Origin: Candidatus Woesearchaeota archaeon | GTDB lineage: Archaea; Nanobdellota; Nanobdellia; Woesearchaeales; B54-G15 | Length of the DNA stretch: 52,422 bases | Assembly (NCBI GenBank): GCA_003648985.1 | Contig: QMQQ01000001.1 | Location: 1-52,422 of the forward strand | Direction: 5' to 3' | Part shown: piece after piece, positions 7,702 to 16,746 of the stretch | How positions within the stretch are numbered: position 1 is the stretch's first letter | Layout: the number at the start of each line of letters is the position of its first letter | Made by a program: the position numbers and the translations under genes | The notes under the pieces: model-generated | Told to the model about the DNA's origin: nothing | Database searches by the model: none | Seen by the model: the letters and a program-made list of their open reading frames with translations, nothing else

Positions 7702-9795
7702 TTAATGCGGACAAACTCCTGGGCAGCCGCCGGCATACTCTGCTTTTGCAATGACATATTTTTCTTTTGGTGGTTTAGCGAAGTAGAGAACCTGTTTGGG
7801 CTTACTGCCATAGCGATAAACAGTAATACCTTTGCATTTTAGTTTATATGCTAGTTCGTATGCTTTTTGAACATCATCAACAGTTGCTTTTGTTGGCAGA
7901 TTTATTGTTTTGCTTACAGCATTATCTGTATAACGTTGAAAAGCCGCCTGCATTCTAACATGCCATTCCGGAGTTATGTCGAATGCTGTTCTGAAAAGCT
8001 GTTTCACATCTTTTGGTATTTTTGCTATGCTTTGCAATGAACCTGTTTTTGCTATTTTATCAAGAATGTCTGCAGAATAAAATCCTCTTTTCTTTGCTAT
8101 CCTTTCAAAGAGAGGATTAACTTCAAATAATCTTTTTCCGCCAAGCACTTCACGCATAAAAGATATTGCAAACAGAGGTTCTATACCAGAAGAGCAACCA
8201 GCAATTATGCTTATGCTTCCTGTTGGCGCTATTGTCGTGCATGTTGCATTTCTTAATGCTTTATAGCGATCTGCCCAGACACTTTTATCGAAATTGGGAA
8301 AAGAGCCGCGTTCTTCTGCAAGCTCTATTGATTTTTCTCTTGCTGTAGTTGAGATGAACTTCATTAATTTTTCTGCAAGTTGAAGTGCTTTTTGACTGTC
8401 GTATTTAATGCCAAGCATTATTAACATTTCTGCCCAGCCCATTATGCCGAGACCGATTTTTCTGTTTGCTAAAGTCATTTCTTTAATTTGTTTAAGAGGA
8501 AATTTGTTTACATCGATTACGTTATCGAGAAAATGAACTGCATTTCTTACAGTTATTCTGAGTTTTTCCCAATCGATTTCTCCGTTTGATACGAACTTGG
8601 TAAGATTTATGCTACCGAGATTGCAGCTTTCATATGGCAGTAAGGGTTGTTCACTACAAGGATTTGTGGATTCAATTCTTCCTATTGAAGGTGTTGGATT
8701 ATATCTGTTTATTTCATCGATAAAAATCACTCCGGGATCACCAGTACGCCAGGCATTTTCTGCTATTAAGCGCCATATTTTTCTTGCATTTAATTTTCTT
8801 ACAGGTTTTCCTGTTCTCGGGTTTATCAGTTCGTAATCAGCATTCCGCTTTACCGCAGACATGAATTCATCGCTTACTGCAACTGAAATGTTAAAGTTAT
8901 CAAGGATTCCCGGAATGTTTTTTGCTGTGATGAATTCGACTATGTCTGGATGATCTATGCGTAAAATACCCATCATTGCTCCTCTACGCTTTCCACCAGC
9001 TTTAATGACTTCTGTTGCAATATTATAAACGCGCATAAAACTTACAGGTCCTGATGCAACGCCTTTTGTGCTTTTAACGATATCTCCTCTTGGTCTTAAT
9101 TTAGTGAAGGTAAAGCCGACACCGCCGCCGGTCTGCTCAATTAAAGCCATGTGCTTTAATGTTGTGAATATGCTTTCGAGTGAATCTTCTATAGGCAGAA
9201 CAAAGCAGGCAGAAAGTTGTCCCATCGGCGTTCCTGCATTGAACAAGGTTGGTGAATTCGGAAGAAACTCAAGTTTTGCCATCATTGAGAAAAATGTTTT
9301 TTCTGCGTCCTTGGGATTCTTGCTGTAGCGTTTATCAGCTTTCGCAACTGCAGTTGCTACACGCATAAAAAGTCGCTTTGGCGTTTCTATAATCTTTCCT
9401 GTTTCATCTTTTAGTAAGTAGCGCGCCTTAAGAACTTCAAGAGCGTTTACTGTAAGCTTTGGTTCTAACGGCAAGCCAAGTTCTTGTTTAATCTTTCTTA
9501 GCTCTGCTTTCTTTTTTCTGTAAGCAGAGTATTCGTTTGCTAGACGAATGTATTTTTTCTTTTTTAGAAGTGCGATAACTCTATCTTGGATTTGTTCGAC
9601 TGATGGAATTTTTTTTCTGTCAAAGAATTCTTTTTGAAGTTGCTTTGAAATATCTCGCGTTACTGCTTTAGCAATGCGCCTTGCCTCCTCTTTGGAAATG
9701 CCTATTGCAATAGCTGCTTTTTGAATTGCATGCTCTATCTTTCTCGGCTGAAATGATTCAAGCTCGCCTGTTCTTTTTCTGACAAACCTATGCAT
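7702..9795 (-). CDS. nrdJ: Adenosylcobalamin-dependent (class II) ribonucleoside reductase
   Basis: This enzyme reduces ribonucleotides to deoxyribonucleotides using adenosylcobalamin. The 697 residues start with an ATP-cone (about 1-95, beginning RKRTGELESFQPRKI). The catalytic barrel follows with the redox pair C197 (GQLSACFVLP) and C391 (YESCNLGS), and the active-site triad N378-C380-E382 in NPCSEQPL. The tail ends GGCPGVCPH, a short CxxxC probably serving as the thioredoxin-exchanged disulfide. There is no nrdB-like gene nearby, as expected for class II. A TATA-like TTTTTTATACTT about 26 nt upstream supports its own leaderless promoter. It forms a unit with cobO and idi. Confidence 0.95.
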   Translation of the reverse strand: MHRFVRKRTGELESFQPRKIEHAIQKAAIAIGISKEEARRIAKAVTRDISKQLQKEFFDRKKIPSVEQIQDRVIALLKKKKYIRLANEYSAYRKKKAELRKIKQELGLPLEPKLTVNALEVLKARYLLKDETGKIIETPKRLFMRVATAVAKADKRYSKNPKDAEKTFFSMMAKLEFLPNSPTLFNAGTPMGQLSACFVLPIEDSLESIFTTLKHMALIEQTGGGVGFTFTKLRPRGDIVKSTKGVASGPVSFMRVYNIATEVIKAGGKRRGAMMGILRIDHPDIVEFITAKNIPGILDNFNISVAVSDEFMSAVKRNADYELINPRTGKPVRKLNARKIWRLIAENAWRTGDPGVIFIDEINRYNPTPSIGRIESTNPCSEQPLLPYESCNLGSINLTKFVSNGEIDWEKLRITVRNAVHFLDNVIDVNKFPLKQIKEMTLANRKIGLGIMGWAEMLIMLGIKYDSQKALQLAEKLMKFISTTAREKSIELAEERGSFPNFDKSVWADRYKALRNATCTTIAPTGSISIIAGCSSGIEPLFAISFMREVLGGKRLFEVNPLFERIAKKRGFYSADILDKIAKTGSLQSIAKIPKDVKQLFRTAFDITPEWHVRMQAAFQRYTDNAVSKTINLPTKATVDDVQKAYELAYKLKCKGITVYRYGSKPKQVLYFAKPPKEKYVIAKAEYAGGCPGVCPH

Positions 9796-9833
9796 TAAGA
9801 TTAGAATAAAAAGGAAGTATAAAAAAGTTGATG

Positions 9834-10013
9834 CTAAGATTTTGGCTTGATGAGCTTTCTGTATTGGCCCTCTAATAGAATTTTCTGTTGCTTGCTCCAG
9901 TCCTTATCTGAATGCGTTTTGATATAGTTTGCCCAGAATTTAATGAAGTTTATTCTATCTTCTTTTGGTGTTTTTCCAGGGATGAGCTTTATTTTTCTTT
10001 CAGTTTTTTGCAT
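9834..10013 (-). CDS. Hypothetical small protein
   Basis: From the ATG at 10013 this gives 59 residues, starting MQKTERKIKLIPGKTPKED. It is basic, soluble and predicted helical, with WANYIKTHSDKDWSKQQK in the middle. A TTG start at 10058 would overlap lgt by 32 bp and is less likely. I do not recognise the family. It lies between lgt and nrdJ on the same strand. Confidence 0.55.
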   Translation of the reverse strand: MQKTERKIKLIPGKTPKEDRINFIKFWANYIKTHSDKDWSKQQKILLEGQYRKLIKPKS

Positions 10014-10026
10014 GTTTTTTACAGAG

Positions 10027-10803
10027 TTATTTTTCCTTTCTAATTTTCCATCTAACAAGAACTGGAATAGCTACTGCGATCATTCCTAGGCAGAGCCACT
10101 GACCTTTGCTTAAGCCGAGGAAATAATAATTCCAATAGCGGAAGAATTCGATTGAGAAGCGAAGGACTCCATAAAGCAGAATGAAATGCCAGAAGACAAT
10201 GCCATTTCTAAGTTGCTTTGTGAATTTTCTTTTGAGAATGAAGCTCAAGATAAAGAAATTAAAAAGGTTTTTTCCTGCTTCGTATAGCTGTGAAGGATGC
10301 CTGCAGCCAGACGCTGTTGGAAAGCGAACACACCATGGAACATTGCTTATTTTTCCATAAAGCTCTGCGTTGATGAAATTCCCAATTCTACCGAAAAATA
10401 AAGCTAATGATGCTGAAACAGCAAGCACATCAGCGAGTTGATAAAATGAGATTTTTCGTTTCTTGCAAAAAATCCAACCCATTAAAACAGCGCCGAGCAA
10501 ACCACCATGAAAACTTAAACCGCCATGCCAAATAGCAAATATTTCTAATGGATGTGCAAAATAATAGCGTGGCTCATAATAAAGAACTTGCATTGCTCTT
10601 GAGCCGAGCAGAACTCCGATAAGCAAATAAAGTATAAGTTCTGCAAGATACTCTCTTTTTAGATTCTTTATTCTGTTTGTTTTAACGGCATTTAAAAGAA
10701 AAAGATACGCGAGAAAAAATCCAAATACAAAGATAATACCATACCATCTAACCTGAAAAGGACCGATCGAAAAAGCAACTGGATTTATTCGATGAATGAA
10801 CAT
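10027..10803 (-). CDS. lgt: Prolipoprotein diacylglyceryl transferase, bacterial type
   Basis: Lgt attaches a diacylglyceryl group to the lipobox Cys of prelipoproteins in the membrane. The 258-residue protein has about seven membrane segments and the family landmarks in order: SIGPFQVRWYGI, GLSFHGGLLGA (with the conserved His), GRIGNFINAELYG (Arg, Asn and Glu of the Lgt signature), RHPSQLYEA, and RFSIEFFR near the end. All key residues expected from E. coli Lgt appear intact. The ATG at 10803 lies 26 nt from a TATA-like TTTTTAAT; an ATG at 10818 is also in frame. Classical Lgt is a bacterial enzyme and rare in archaea, so transfer is likely. Substrate candidates are encoded at 6251 and perhaps 4349. 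Confidence 0.93.
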   Translation of the reverse strand: MFIHRINPVAFSIGPFQVRWYGIIFVFGFFLAYLFLLNAVKTNRIKNLKREYLAELILYLLIGVLLGSRAMQVLYYEPRYYFAHPLEIFAIWHGGLSFHGGLLGAVLMGWIFCKKRKISFYQLADVLAVSASLALFFGRIGNFINAELYGKISNVPWCVRFPTASGCRHPSQLYEAGKNLFNFFILSFILKRKFTKQLRNGIVFWHFILLYGVLRFSIEFFRYWNYYFLGLSKGQWLCLGMIAVAIPVLVRWKIRKEK

Positions 10804-10875
10804 TTTTTTTTCTTTCATAAGAGCGATTAAAAATTTTCCGATTGATTTTTATAATTGGGAATAGTCATATGAGAA

Positions 10876-11298
10876 ATGATAGATGGAGCAATTGCAAATG
10901 CAGAAAGAAATAGAGTACTTCAAGAACTTCCAGGATTCGTCAAAAAAGTAGTAGAAGATATTAAAAAGAATAAGAAAGTTGTTGCTATAATCCTGTTCGG
11001 ATCTTGGGCAAAAGGAAGAGTTACTCCTTTATCTGATATAGATCTCGCTGTTATAATCAAAGAGCCTGATCCAAAGACCGAGGCAGAAATAGGCAGTATG
11101 TGTTCTAGAATGATTGATATTTCACTTTTTCATAAACTTCCAGTATATATCCAACATAGCATATTGAAGGATGGAATTGTTTTGTATTTGAAGAAAGAAG
11201 ATGAAGATTTTTATAAAGAAGTTGTACTTAAAGTTATAAGAAATTATCTTGAAATAGAATGGATTTATAGAAAACGACTTAAAGAGGTGTTTGGATGA
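10876..11298 (+). CDS. mntA: MntA-type antitoxin nucleotidyltransferase
   Basis: A 140-residue minimal nucleotidyltransferase. GS-x10-DxD is complete (G42, S43, D54, D56 in FGSWAKG...SDIDLAV). In type VII toxin-antitoxin systems MntA AMPylates a Tyr on the HepT toxin to silence it. Its stop overlaps the next ATG by 4 bp (ATGA), so the two proteins are translationally coupled. A TATA-like TTTTTATAATT lies about 25 nt upstream. The call is firm for family and arrangement; antitoxin function is inferred. Confidence 0.88.
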   Translation: MIDGAIANAERNRVLQELPGFVKKVVEDIKKNKKVVAIILFGSWAKGRVTPLSDIDLAVIIKEPDPKTEAEIGSMCSRMIDISLFHKLPVYIQHSILKDGIVLYLKKEDEDFYKEVVLKVIRNYLEIEWIYRKRLKEVFG

Positions 11299-11714
11299 AT
11301 AGAAAAAACATAAGATTAATTGAACTATTCAACAGAATTGAAGAGCATGTAAGCCAAGCAAAGGAACTTTTTTCAAAAGATTATAAAGAAGATAGAATTA
11401 TTTTCAATGCATTATGCATGGAATGTTTTCAGGCAATAAACTCAGCCATAGATCTTGGAGAAGAAATACTATCAATTGCGAATATTGGAATCCCAATCAC
11501 TTATAGAGATATATTCAATAAACTGTGCGATGCTGGATGGATTTCTAAAGAAATTACGAAATGCATATCTACTTTGATTTATTATAGGAATGTTATTTCT
11601 CATGAATATCATAAAATAACTTTTGAAGAATTAAAAGACGTTGTTGATAAACTAGATTGCTTAATTGATTTTTTGGCGCGTATAAAGAAAAAATTAGAGA
11701 AAATAAAAGATTAA
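11295..11714 (+). CDS. hepT: HepT-type HEPN toxin (RNase)
   Basis: A 139-residue all-helical HEPN (DUF86-like) protein. The RX4HXY catalytic/AMPylation motif is intact as R98, H103, Y105 in YYRNVISHEYHK. HepT proteins cleave RNA, and the Tyr is the residue modified by MntA. It is coupled by a 4-bp overlap to mntA. Its 3' end overlaps the convergent membrane thioredoxin-fold gene by 4 bp. Confidence 0.85.
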   Translation: MNRKNIRLIELFNRIEEHVSQAKELFSKDYKEDRIIFNALCMECFQAINSAIDLGEEILSIANIGIPITYRDIFNKLCDAGWISKEITKCISTLIYYRNVISHEYHKITFEELKDVVDKLDCLIDFLARIKKKLEKIKD

Positions 11715-12976
11715 CAGCTTCCGCTTGAAGCAGTTGATTCTGTACTTAAGGTTTTACTGCATCCTTTTAAGTTCGGATTATACTGACAGAATTGCTGTTT
11801 TATTGCCTCTGCTGTTCTTCTTCCTGTGCTTTCATCGACGCCACTAATTGCGTACTTGTTATTTACTAAGAAAGTTGGACTTGCTCCTATCTTAAGTTCC
11901 TGTGCAATCTTAATATCTTCACTCAATAATTTTTTTCCTTCATCGCCTTCAGCGCATTTCTTGATTTTATCTGCATCTATACCTGCTTTCTTTGCACAGT
12001 TTTCCCAATCCTTGCTTTGAATATCTTTGTTTCTACACCAGATATAGTCAAGGTACTTGTTGCCTTTCTTGTAGTATTTCTTTGCACAAAGTTGTCTTAT
12101 ATTTTCTTCTACTTCTGCTGGTCCGTGTAATGATACGAAAGTTCCATTTGAAATTTCATTTGCTATATAGTGAATATCAAATTCTATGTCATTACCAAAT
12201 GCATCAAGAACTTCTTTCATCAAATTTACTGCTTGCATTCCAAACGGACATTGGCTCATTATGAACAGATCAAGTTTTGCTTTTTCTTCTGGTCTGCAAA
12301 CTACACTGTTTGCACAATCAGGGTCATCACAATCAACTAAGCCATTTCCTGTGTCGTCTATGCCGTTATCGCAAATCTCTTTTGTGGGATCAAATTCAGC
12401 GCCAATACGCAATGAGTAGTAATCTCCAACCTCATCAAGATATGGCTGTAATTGAGCATATGCTGCTTGATTTTCAACGTCTTTATTGAATAAAACTACT
12501 GGTAAATATTGAAGATTTAATTTTTCATAAAGCTTTTTTCCTTTAGGATCACTATAATCAAGTTCTTCAAATTCTATTCCAGGCAAGATCATTGAGAGCT
12601 GTGCTTTTAGCTGGGTAACGTCGCATTCCTTACAGCGCTGATCGTTTAGCACGATTGCTTTGAAGCTATTCACTGCTTTTCCTGTAGGACCAAATCTGAA
12701 GCCATGCGTTAAAATCGATAAGACCAGCATAATACCAAGAATAAATGTTAGGGTTTTCCATACCCTTCCCGGTTTTTCAGGCTTGGGTTCAAAAGCTGCT
12801 TTTTTATTGTTTGTGATTTCTTCAACCTCTTTCATAGCTTCTGCTTCAGGCTCGACTTTCTCTTCTTTTACTTCTTCTTTTTTCTCTGGTTCTTGAACGT
12901 CTGGTTGTGCGTTTTCAGATTGAGTATCCTCTTGTTTTGGTTGAATGTCTTCTGGTTTTGGTTCATCGTCTGGCAT
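11711..12976 (-). CDS. Membrane-anchored tandem thioredoxin-fold (DsbA-like) protein
   Basis: Starting at the ATG at 12976 (GGGTGA 5 nt upstream) the protein has 421 residues. An acidic, Pro/Glu-rich cytoplasmic N-terminus (1-70) precedes a single membrane helix (about 73-90). Outside come a thioredoxin-like domain with CKEC (115-118), a Cys/Asp-rich calcium-loop-like segment (CDNGIDDTGNGLVDCDDPDC), and a DsbA-like domain with SQCPFG and a cis-Pro-like GASPTFLVNN. The second active site has CPFG, with only one Cys, so it may act as a monothiol or isomerase. Likely role: thiol-disulfide exchange on exported proteins. The C-terminus is Ser/Thr-rich and ends in Cys. Confidence 0.78.
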   Translation of the reverse strand: MPDDEPKPEDIQPKQEDTQSENAQPDVQEPEKKEEVKEEKVEPEAEAMKEVEEITNNKKAAFEPKPEKPGRVWKTLTFILGIMLVLSILTHGFRFGPTGKAVNSFKAIVLNDQRCKECDVTQLKAQLSMILPGIEFEELDYSDPKGKKLYEKLNLQYLPVVLFNKDVENQAAYAQLQPYLDEVGDYYSLRIGAEFDPTKEICDNGIDDTGNGLVDCDDPDCANSVVCRPEEKAKLDLFIMSQCPFGMQAVNLMKEVLDAFGNDIEFDIHYIANEISNGTFVSLHGPAEVEENIRQLCAKKYYKKGNKYLDYIWCRNKDIQSKDWENCAKKAGIDADKIKKCAEGDEGKKLLSEDIKIAQELKIGASPTFLVNNKYAISGVDESTGRRTAEAIKQQFCQYNPNLKGCSKTLSTESTASSGSC

Positions 12977-13087
12977 TAAAATCACCCTTTAAAAAACAAT
13001 TCTAATTCGAGAATGAGGATGTTTTTAAAGTTTTTTGTGATAGAGAAGGCAAAACTTTATTAATGTTGTTTTAAAAAACAGAGGAAA

Positions 13088-16000
13088 ATGCCAGGGGAAA
13101 GATATGATCCATTGCAGGTCGAGAAAGAAGTACTTGATTTTTGGCAAAAGAATGAGATATATAGGAAAGCCAAAGAAAAGAACAAAGGAAAAGAAAAATT
13201 CTATTTTTTAGATGGTCCTCCATACACAAGCGGAAGAGTTCATATAGGTACTGCTTGGAACAAGGCATTCAAAGATATGTTTCTTCGATATAAAAGGATG
13301 AAAGGCTTTGATGTTTGGGACAGAGCCGGATATGATATGCATGGATTGCCTGTTGAACATGCCGTTGAAGAAAAGCTCGGAATAAAACACAAAGATGAAA
13401 TTCCTAAGTTTGGTGTTGCGCGGTTTATTGAAGAATGCAGAAATTTTGCTCTTACGAATGCTAAGCTGATGAGTGAAGATTTTAAGCGACTCGGTGTATG
13501 GATGGACTTTGATAATGCTTACATGAGCATTAAGAATGAATTTATTGAAGGTGTTTGGTTTCTTGTTAAAAAAGCACATGAAAAAGGAAGGTTATATCTT
13601 GGAGAAAAGGTTATGCACTGGTGTCCAAAGTGTGCTACTGCTTTGGCAAAACATGAATTGGACTACAAGAATGTAAAGGATGTTAGTGTATTTTTAAAGT
13701 TTAAGATAAAAAGAAAAGAAAATGAATATCTCGTTATTTGGACAACAACGCCATGGACAATTCCATTTAATCTCGGGGTTATGGTTCATCCTGAATTTGA
13801 TTATGTTAAAGTTAAAGTTGATGACGAATACTGGATTGTTGCAAAAGGCTTGGCCGGAGCTTTTATTCAAGGCGTAGTTGGAAAAAAGCTTGAAATAGTT
13901 GATGAATTTAAGGGCAAGGAACTTGAGGGTCTTGAATATGAACATCCTCTATATGAAGAGCTTAAAGAGATTTATGATAAGTTGAAGAAAGAACATTCTA
14001 ATGTTCACACTGTTGTTCTTTCAGAAGAATATGTTGATCTTTCTGCTGGTACAGGTTTAGTACATATGGCTCCTGGCTGCGGACCAGAGGACTATGAAGT
14101 AGGTCATAGATACAAAATTCCACCCTTTAACAATCTTGATGAAGAAGGAAGATTTCCAGCTGAGATGGGAAATTTTGCAGGATTTATTGCAAGAAAGGAT
14201 GATAAAAAGTTCATCGAAGAATTTGAGAAAGTTGGATGTTTGATAGCAAAAAGTGATGTTGATCACGAATATGCGCATTGCTGGCGATGCAAGCAACCTG
14301 TTATTTTTAGAACAACACTGCAATGGTTTTTTAAGATTGAAGATTTAATTGAGAAGATGAGGGAACTGAATAAAAAAGTAAAATGGGTTCCTGAATGGGC
14401 AGGAAGCAGACAATTTGATAATTGGTTGGCAAACTTAAGAGACAATAGCATAACAAGGCAACGCTATTGGGGAACGCCTGTGCCAATATGGAAGTGTGAT
14501 AAATGCGATGCGTTTATTGTTATTGGTTCTATTAAAGAGCTTAAAGAGCATGCTACTGTTCCTGAAGACTTGCATAGGCCATGGATAGATGATGTTACAT
14601 TTAGATGCAAGCATTGTGATGGCACTATGCATAGGATTGCTGATGTTCTTGATGTCTGGATTGATGCAGGAACTACAAGCTGGACATGTCTTGATTATCC
14701 GCAAAGAGAAGACTTATTAAAGCAATTGTGGCCTGCTGATTTCATACTTGAAGGCAAGGATCAGATCAGGGGATGGTTTAATTTATTGCTTATAGCTTCG
14801 ATGATTGCTTTTGAAAAGCACAGCTATAAAGCAGTTTATATGCATGGTTTTGTGAATGATGCTCTTGGCAGAAAGATGAGTAAAAGCTTAGGCAATGTCA
14901 TTTCGCCTTATGAGGTTATTGATAAGTACGGTGCTGATGTTCTTAGGTATTATATGATAGGCGGAGCAGAGCCAGGAGTTGATATAAATTATAATTTTGA
15001 TGACATGAGGGTTAAAGCCAGAAATTTAAGCGTGCTTTGGAATACTTACAGATTCGTGCTTGACCTTGCAAAACAAGTTCAGTTAAAGGAGCTTGATGAA
15101 AGCGCTCTTGGAGCAGAAGAAAGATACATAATATCGAGGTTGCATAGTACAATAAAAAAAGTTAGCGAATTGTTCGAGAATTATGTTTTGAATGAAATTC
15201 CGTGGGAAGTTGAAAGACTGTTCCTTGATTTAAGCAGAATCTACATAAAGTTAGTTAGAGAAAAATTGATTGATGAAAAGGGCAAGGAGATTGTATTATT
15301 TACTTGCTTTAAGGTTTTACTTGAATGCTTGAAGCTTTTTGCGCCAGTTGCTCCGTTTATTTGTGAAAGAATCTACCAGGGTCTTAGGAAGGTATTTGGA
15401 ATTAAAGTTGAAAGTATCCATCTGTTTGATTGGCCGGAATATAACAATGGATTAATTGATTCCGAACTTGAATATAAGTTTGATGTGATGAGCAAAATAA
15501 TAAGTGCTATTTTGTCAGTTAGGGACAGGATAAAGAGAGGCGTAAGATGGCCGTTAAGCAGAGCAGTTGTTGTTGGCGATGAAAAAATAAGAAACGTTGC
15601 TGAAGAGTTTGCGGACTTGATTAAGCGTCAAGCGAATGTTAAAGAGCTTATTGCTGAAGAAAGCTTTGGAAGACTTGAAAGGGTTAAAGCAGATTTTTCA
15701 AAAATTGAAAATGAATTTAATGAAAAAACCGCTGCAAAAATTATAGCTGCAATTGCCACAACATCAGCTGAGACAGTAGCTAAGCATATCAGCAAAGAAG
15801 GTAAGTTCGAAGTTGAGGTTGATGGAAAGAAAATCGCTATTAAAAAAGAACATCTGATATTTGAATATAGCATACCAAAAAATTATGAATCTGAAGAGTT
15901 TTATTGTGGAAAGGTCTATGTAAATACTAAGCTGACTCCTGAGCTTGAGGCAGAAGGTTATGCAAGAGAACTTGCAAGAAGGATTCAAATTCTGCGGAAA

Positions 16001-16219
16001 AGGGCAGGACTTGAGAAACGGCAGAAAATAGTATTGCACGTAAAAGCTGACGAGGATATTGTAAATATGTTAAGGAATTTTGAAGAACAGATAATGTTAA
16101 AAGTTGGTGCAGAACATATGAAAATCACAACAATTAAACCTGCTAGAAAGCATGAGTGGGTTTCAATCGAAAAGATTAAAAATAAAGAATTACAAATTGC
16201 ATTCGATCTCATTGGCTAA
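13088..16219 (+). CDS. ileS: Isoleucyl-tRNA synthetase
   Basis: This class I synthetase charges tRNA-Ile. The 1043 residues hold the HIGH-equivalent HIGT (52-55, in GRVHIGTAW), a CP1 editing domain (WTTTPWTIPFN), Zn-binding Cys pairs (WCPKC, CWRCKQP, CDKCDA, CKHCDG) and KMSKS at 596-600 (RKMSKSLGNV), followed by the anticodon-binding and C-terminal domains. The length is normal for archaeal IleRS. AGAGG lies just before the ATG. The window also encodes tRNA-Ile with a UAU anticodon, which this enzyme must charge to read AUA. Confidence 0.97.
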   Translation: MPGERYDPLQVEKEVLDFWQKNEIYRKAKEKNKGKEKFYFLDGPPYTSGRVHIGTAWNKAFKDMFLRYKRMKGFDVWDRAGYDMHGLPVEHAVEEKLGIKHKDEIPKFGVARFIEECRNFALTNAKLMSEDFKRLGVWMDFDNAYMSIKNEFIEGVWFLVKKAHEKGRLYLGEKVMHWCPKCATALAKHELDYKNVKDVSVFLKFKIKRKENEYLVIWTTTPWTIPFNLGVMVHPEFDYVKVKVDDEYWIVAKGLAGAFIQGVVGKKLEIVDEFKGKELEGLEYEHPLYEELKEIYDKLKKEHSNVHTVVLSEEYVDLSAGTGLVHMAPGCGPEDYEVGHRYKIPPFNNLDEEGRFPAEMGNFAGFIARKDDKKFIEEFEKVGCLIAKSDVDHEYAHCWRCKQPVIFRTTLQWFFKIEDLIEKMRELNKKVKWVPEWAGSRQFDNWLANLRDNSITRQRYWGTPVPIWKCDKCDAFIVIGSIKELKEHATVPEDLHRPWIDDVTFRCKHCDGTMHRIADVLDVWIDAGTTSWTCLDYPQREDLLKQLWPADFILEGKDQIRGWFNLLLIASMIAFEKHSYKAVYMHGFVNDALGRKMSKSLGNVISPYEVIDKYGADVLRYYMIGGAEPGVDINYNFDDMRVKARNLSVLWNTYRFVLDLAKQVQLKELDESALGAEERYIISRLHSTIKKVSELFENYVLNEIPWEVERLFLDLSRIYIKLVREKLIDEKGKEIVLFTCFKVLLECLKLFAPVAPFICERIYQGLRKVFGIKVESIHLFDWPEYNNGLIDSELEYKFDVMSKIISAILSVRDRIKRGVRWPLSRAVVVGDEKIRNVAEEFADLIKRQANVKELIAEESFGRLERVKADFSKIENEFNEKTAAKIIAAIATTSAETVAKHISKEGKFEVEVDGKKIAIKKEHLIFEYSIPKNYESEEFYCGKVYVNTKLTPELEAEGYARELARRIQILRKRAGLEKRQKIVLHVKADEDIVNMLRNFEEQIMLKVGAEHMKITTIKPARKHEWVSIEKIKNKELQIAFDLIG

Positions 16220-16245
16220 TAACTAAAATATTGAGGGTGGTATTT

Positions 16246-16431
16246 ATGAGCGAGCTTTGTAAGAATTGCAATAATTGGAAAAGATTTGGTGAGAACTGTT
16301 GGTTCTATTGGAAAGGAAAGAGAAAATGCACACAGTTTGTTGATCAAAATAATTTTAAGCAAAAGTTTATTGATTTAGATGAAGAAACAAGTATGCTAAT
16401 AGAAAAAGCAAGGGCGGTGTTAAACAAATGA
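16246..16431 (+). CDS. Small Cys/Trp-rich protein
   Basis: 61 residues from the ATG at 16246, which is preceded by GGGTGG 5 nt upstream. The N-terminus CKNCNNWKRFGENCWFYW has a CxxC pair plus two further Cys (ENC, KRKC), resembling a small Zn- or Fe-binding motif; the rest is helical. Its stop overlaps the next ATG by 4 bp, so the two small proteins are coupled. I do not recognise the family. Confidence 0.6.
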   Translation: MSELCKNCNNWKRFGENCWFYWKGKRKCTQFVDQNNFKQKFIDLDEETSMLIEKARAVLNK

Positions 16432-16688
16432 TAAAAGACGTGTGTAAGTTAAGAGAATGCCCTGAATGTGGAAGTAGGAATGTGGTTTGCAGTGAAACAA
16501 GAGAACAATTGATATGCAAAGACTGCGGATGCATTTTTGAACCTTTGCTTGGTGAGGAAGAGAAAAAGCTTGAAAAGATCGCTGGAATAGAGTCTGAGGA
16601 GAAGGTAAAGAAAGTTAAGAAAAAAAGTACAGGCACTAAAGCAAGGAGAGCAAAGAAAGCAAAGAGGATAAAGAAAAAAAAGAGGTAA
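16428..16688 (+). CDS. Zinc-ribbon protein with basic tail
   Basis: 86 residues. The N-terminal half is a TFIIB-style zinc ribbon (CPECGSRNVV...LICKDCG). The C-terminal 35 residues are almost all Lys/Arg/Ala and probably bind nucleic acid. It lacks the cyclin-like repeats of TFB, so it is not a full initiation factor. It overlaps its upstream partner by 4 bp. A nucleic-acid-binding role is inferred from composition. Confidence 0.65.
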   Translation: MIKDVCKLRECPECGSRNVVCSETREQLICKDCGCIFEPLLGEEEKKLEKIAGIESEEKVKKVKKKSTGTKARRAKKAKRIKKKKR

Positions 16689-16746
16689 AATACAGGGATC
16701 TCTAATTCTTATAGGGGGAAGTATTCTCGTTGAATTCTCTTTTTGA

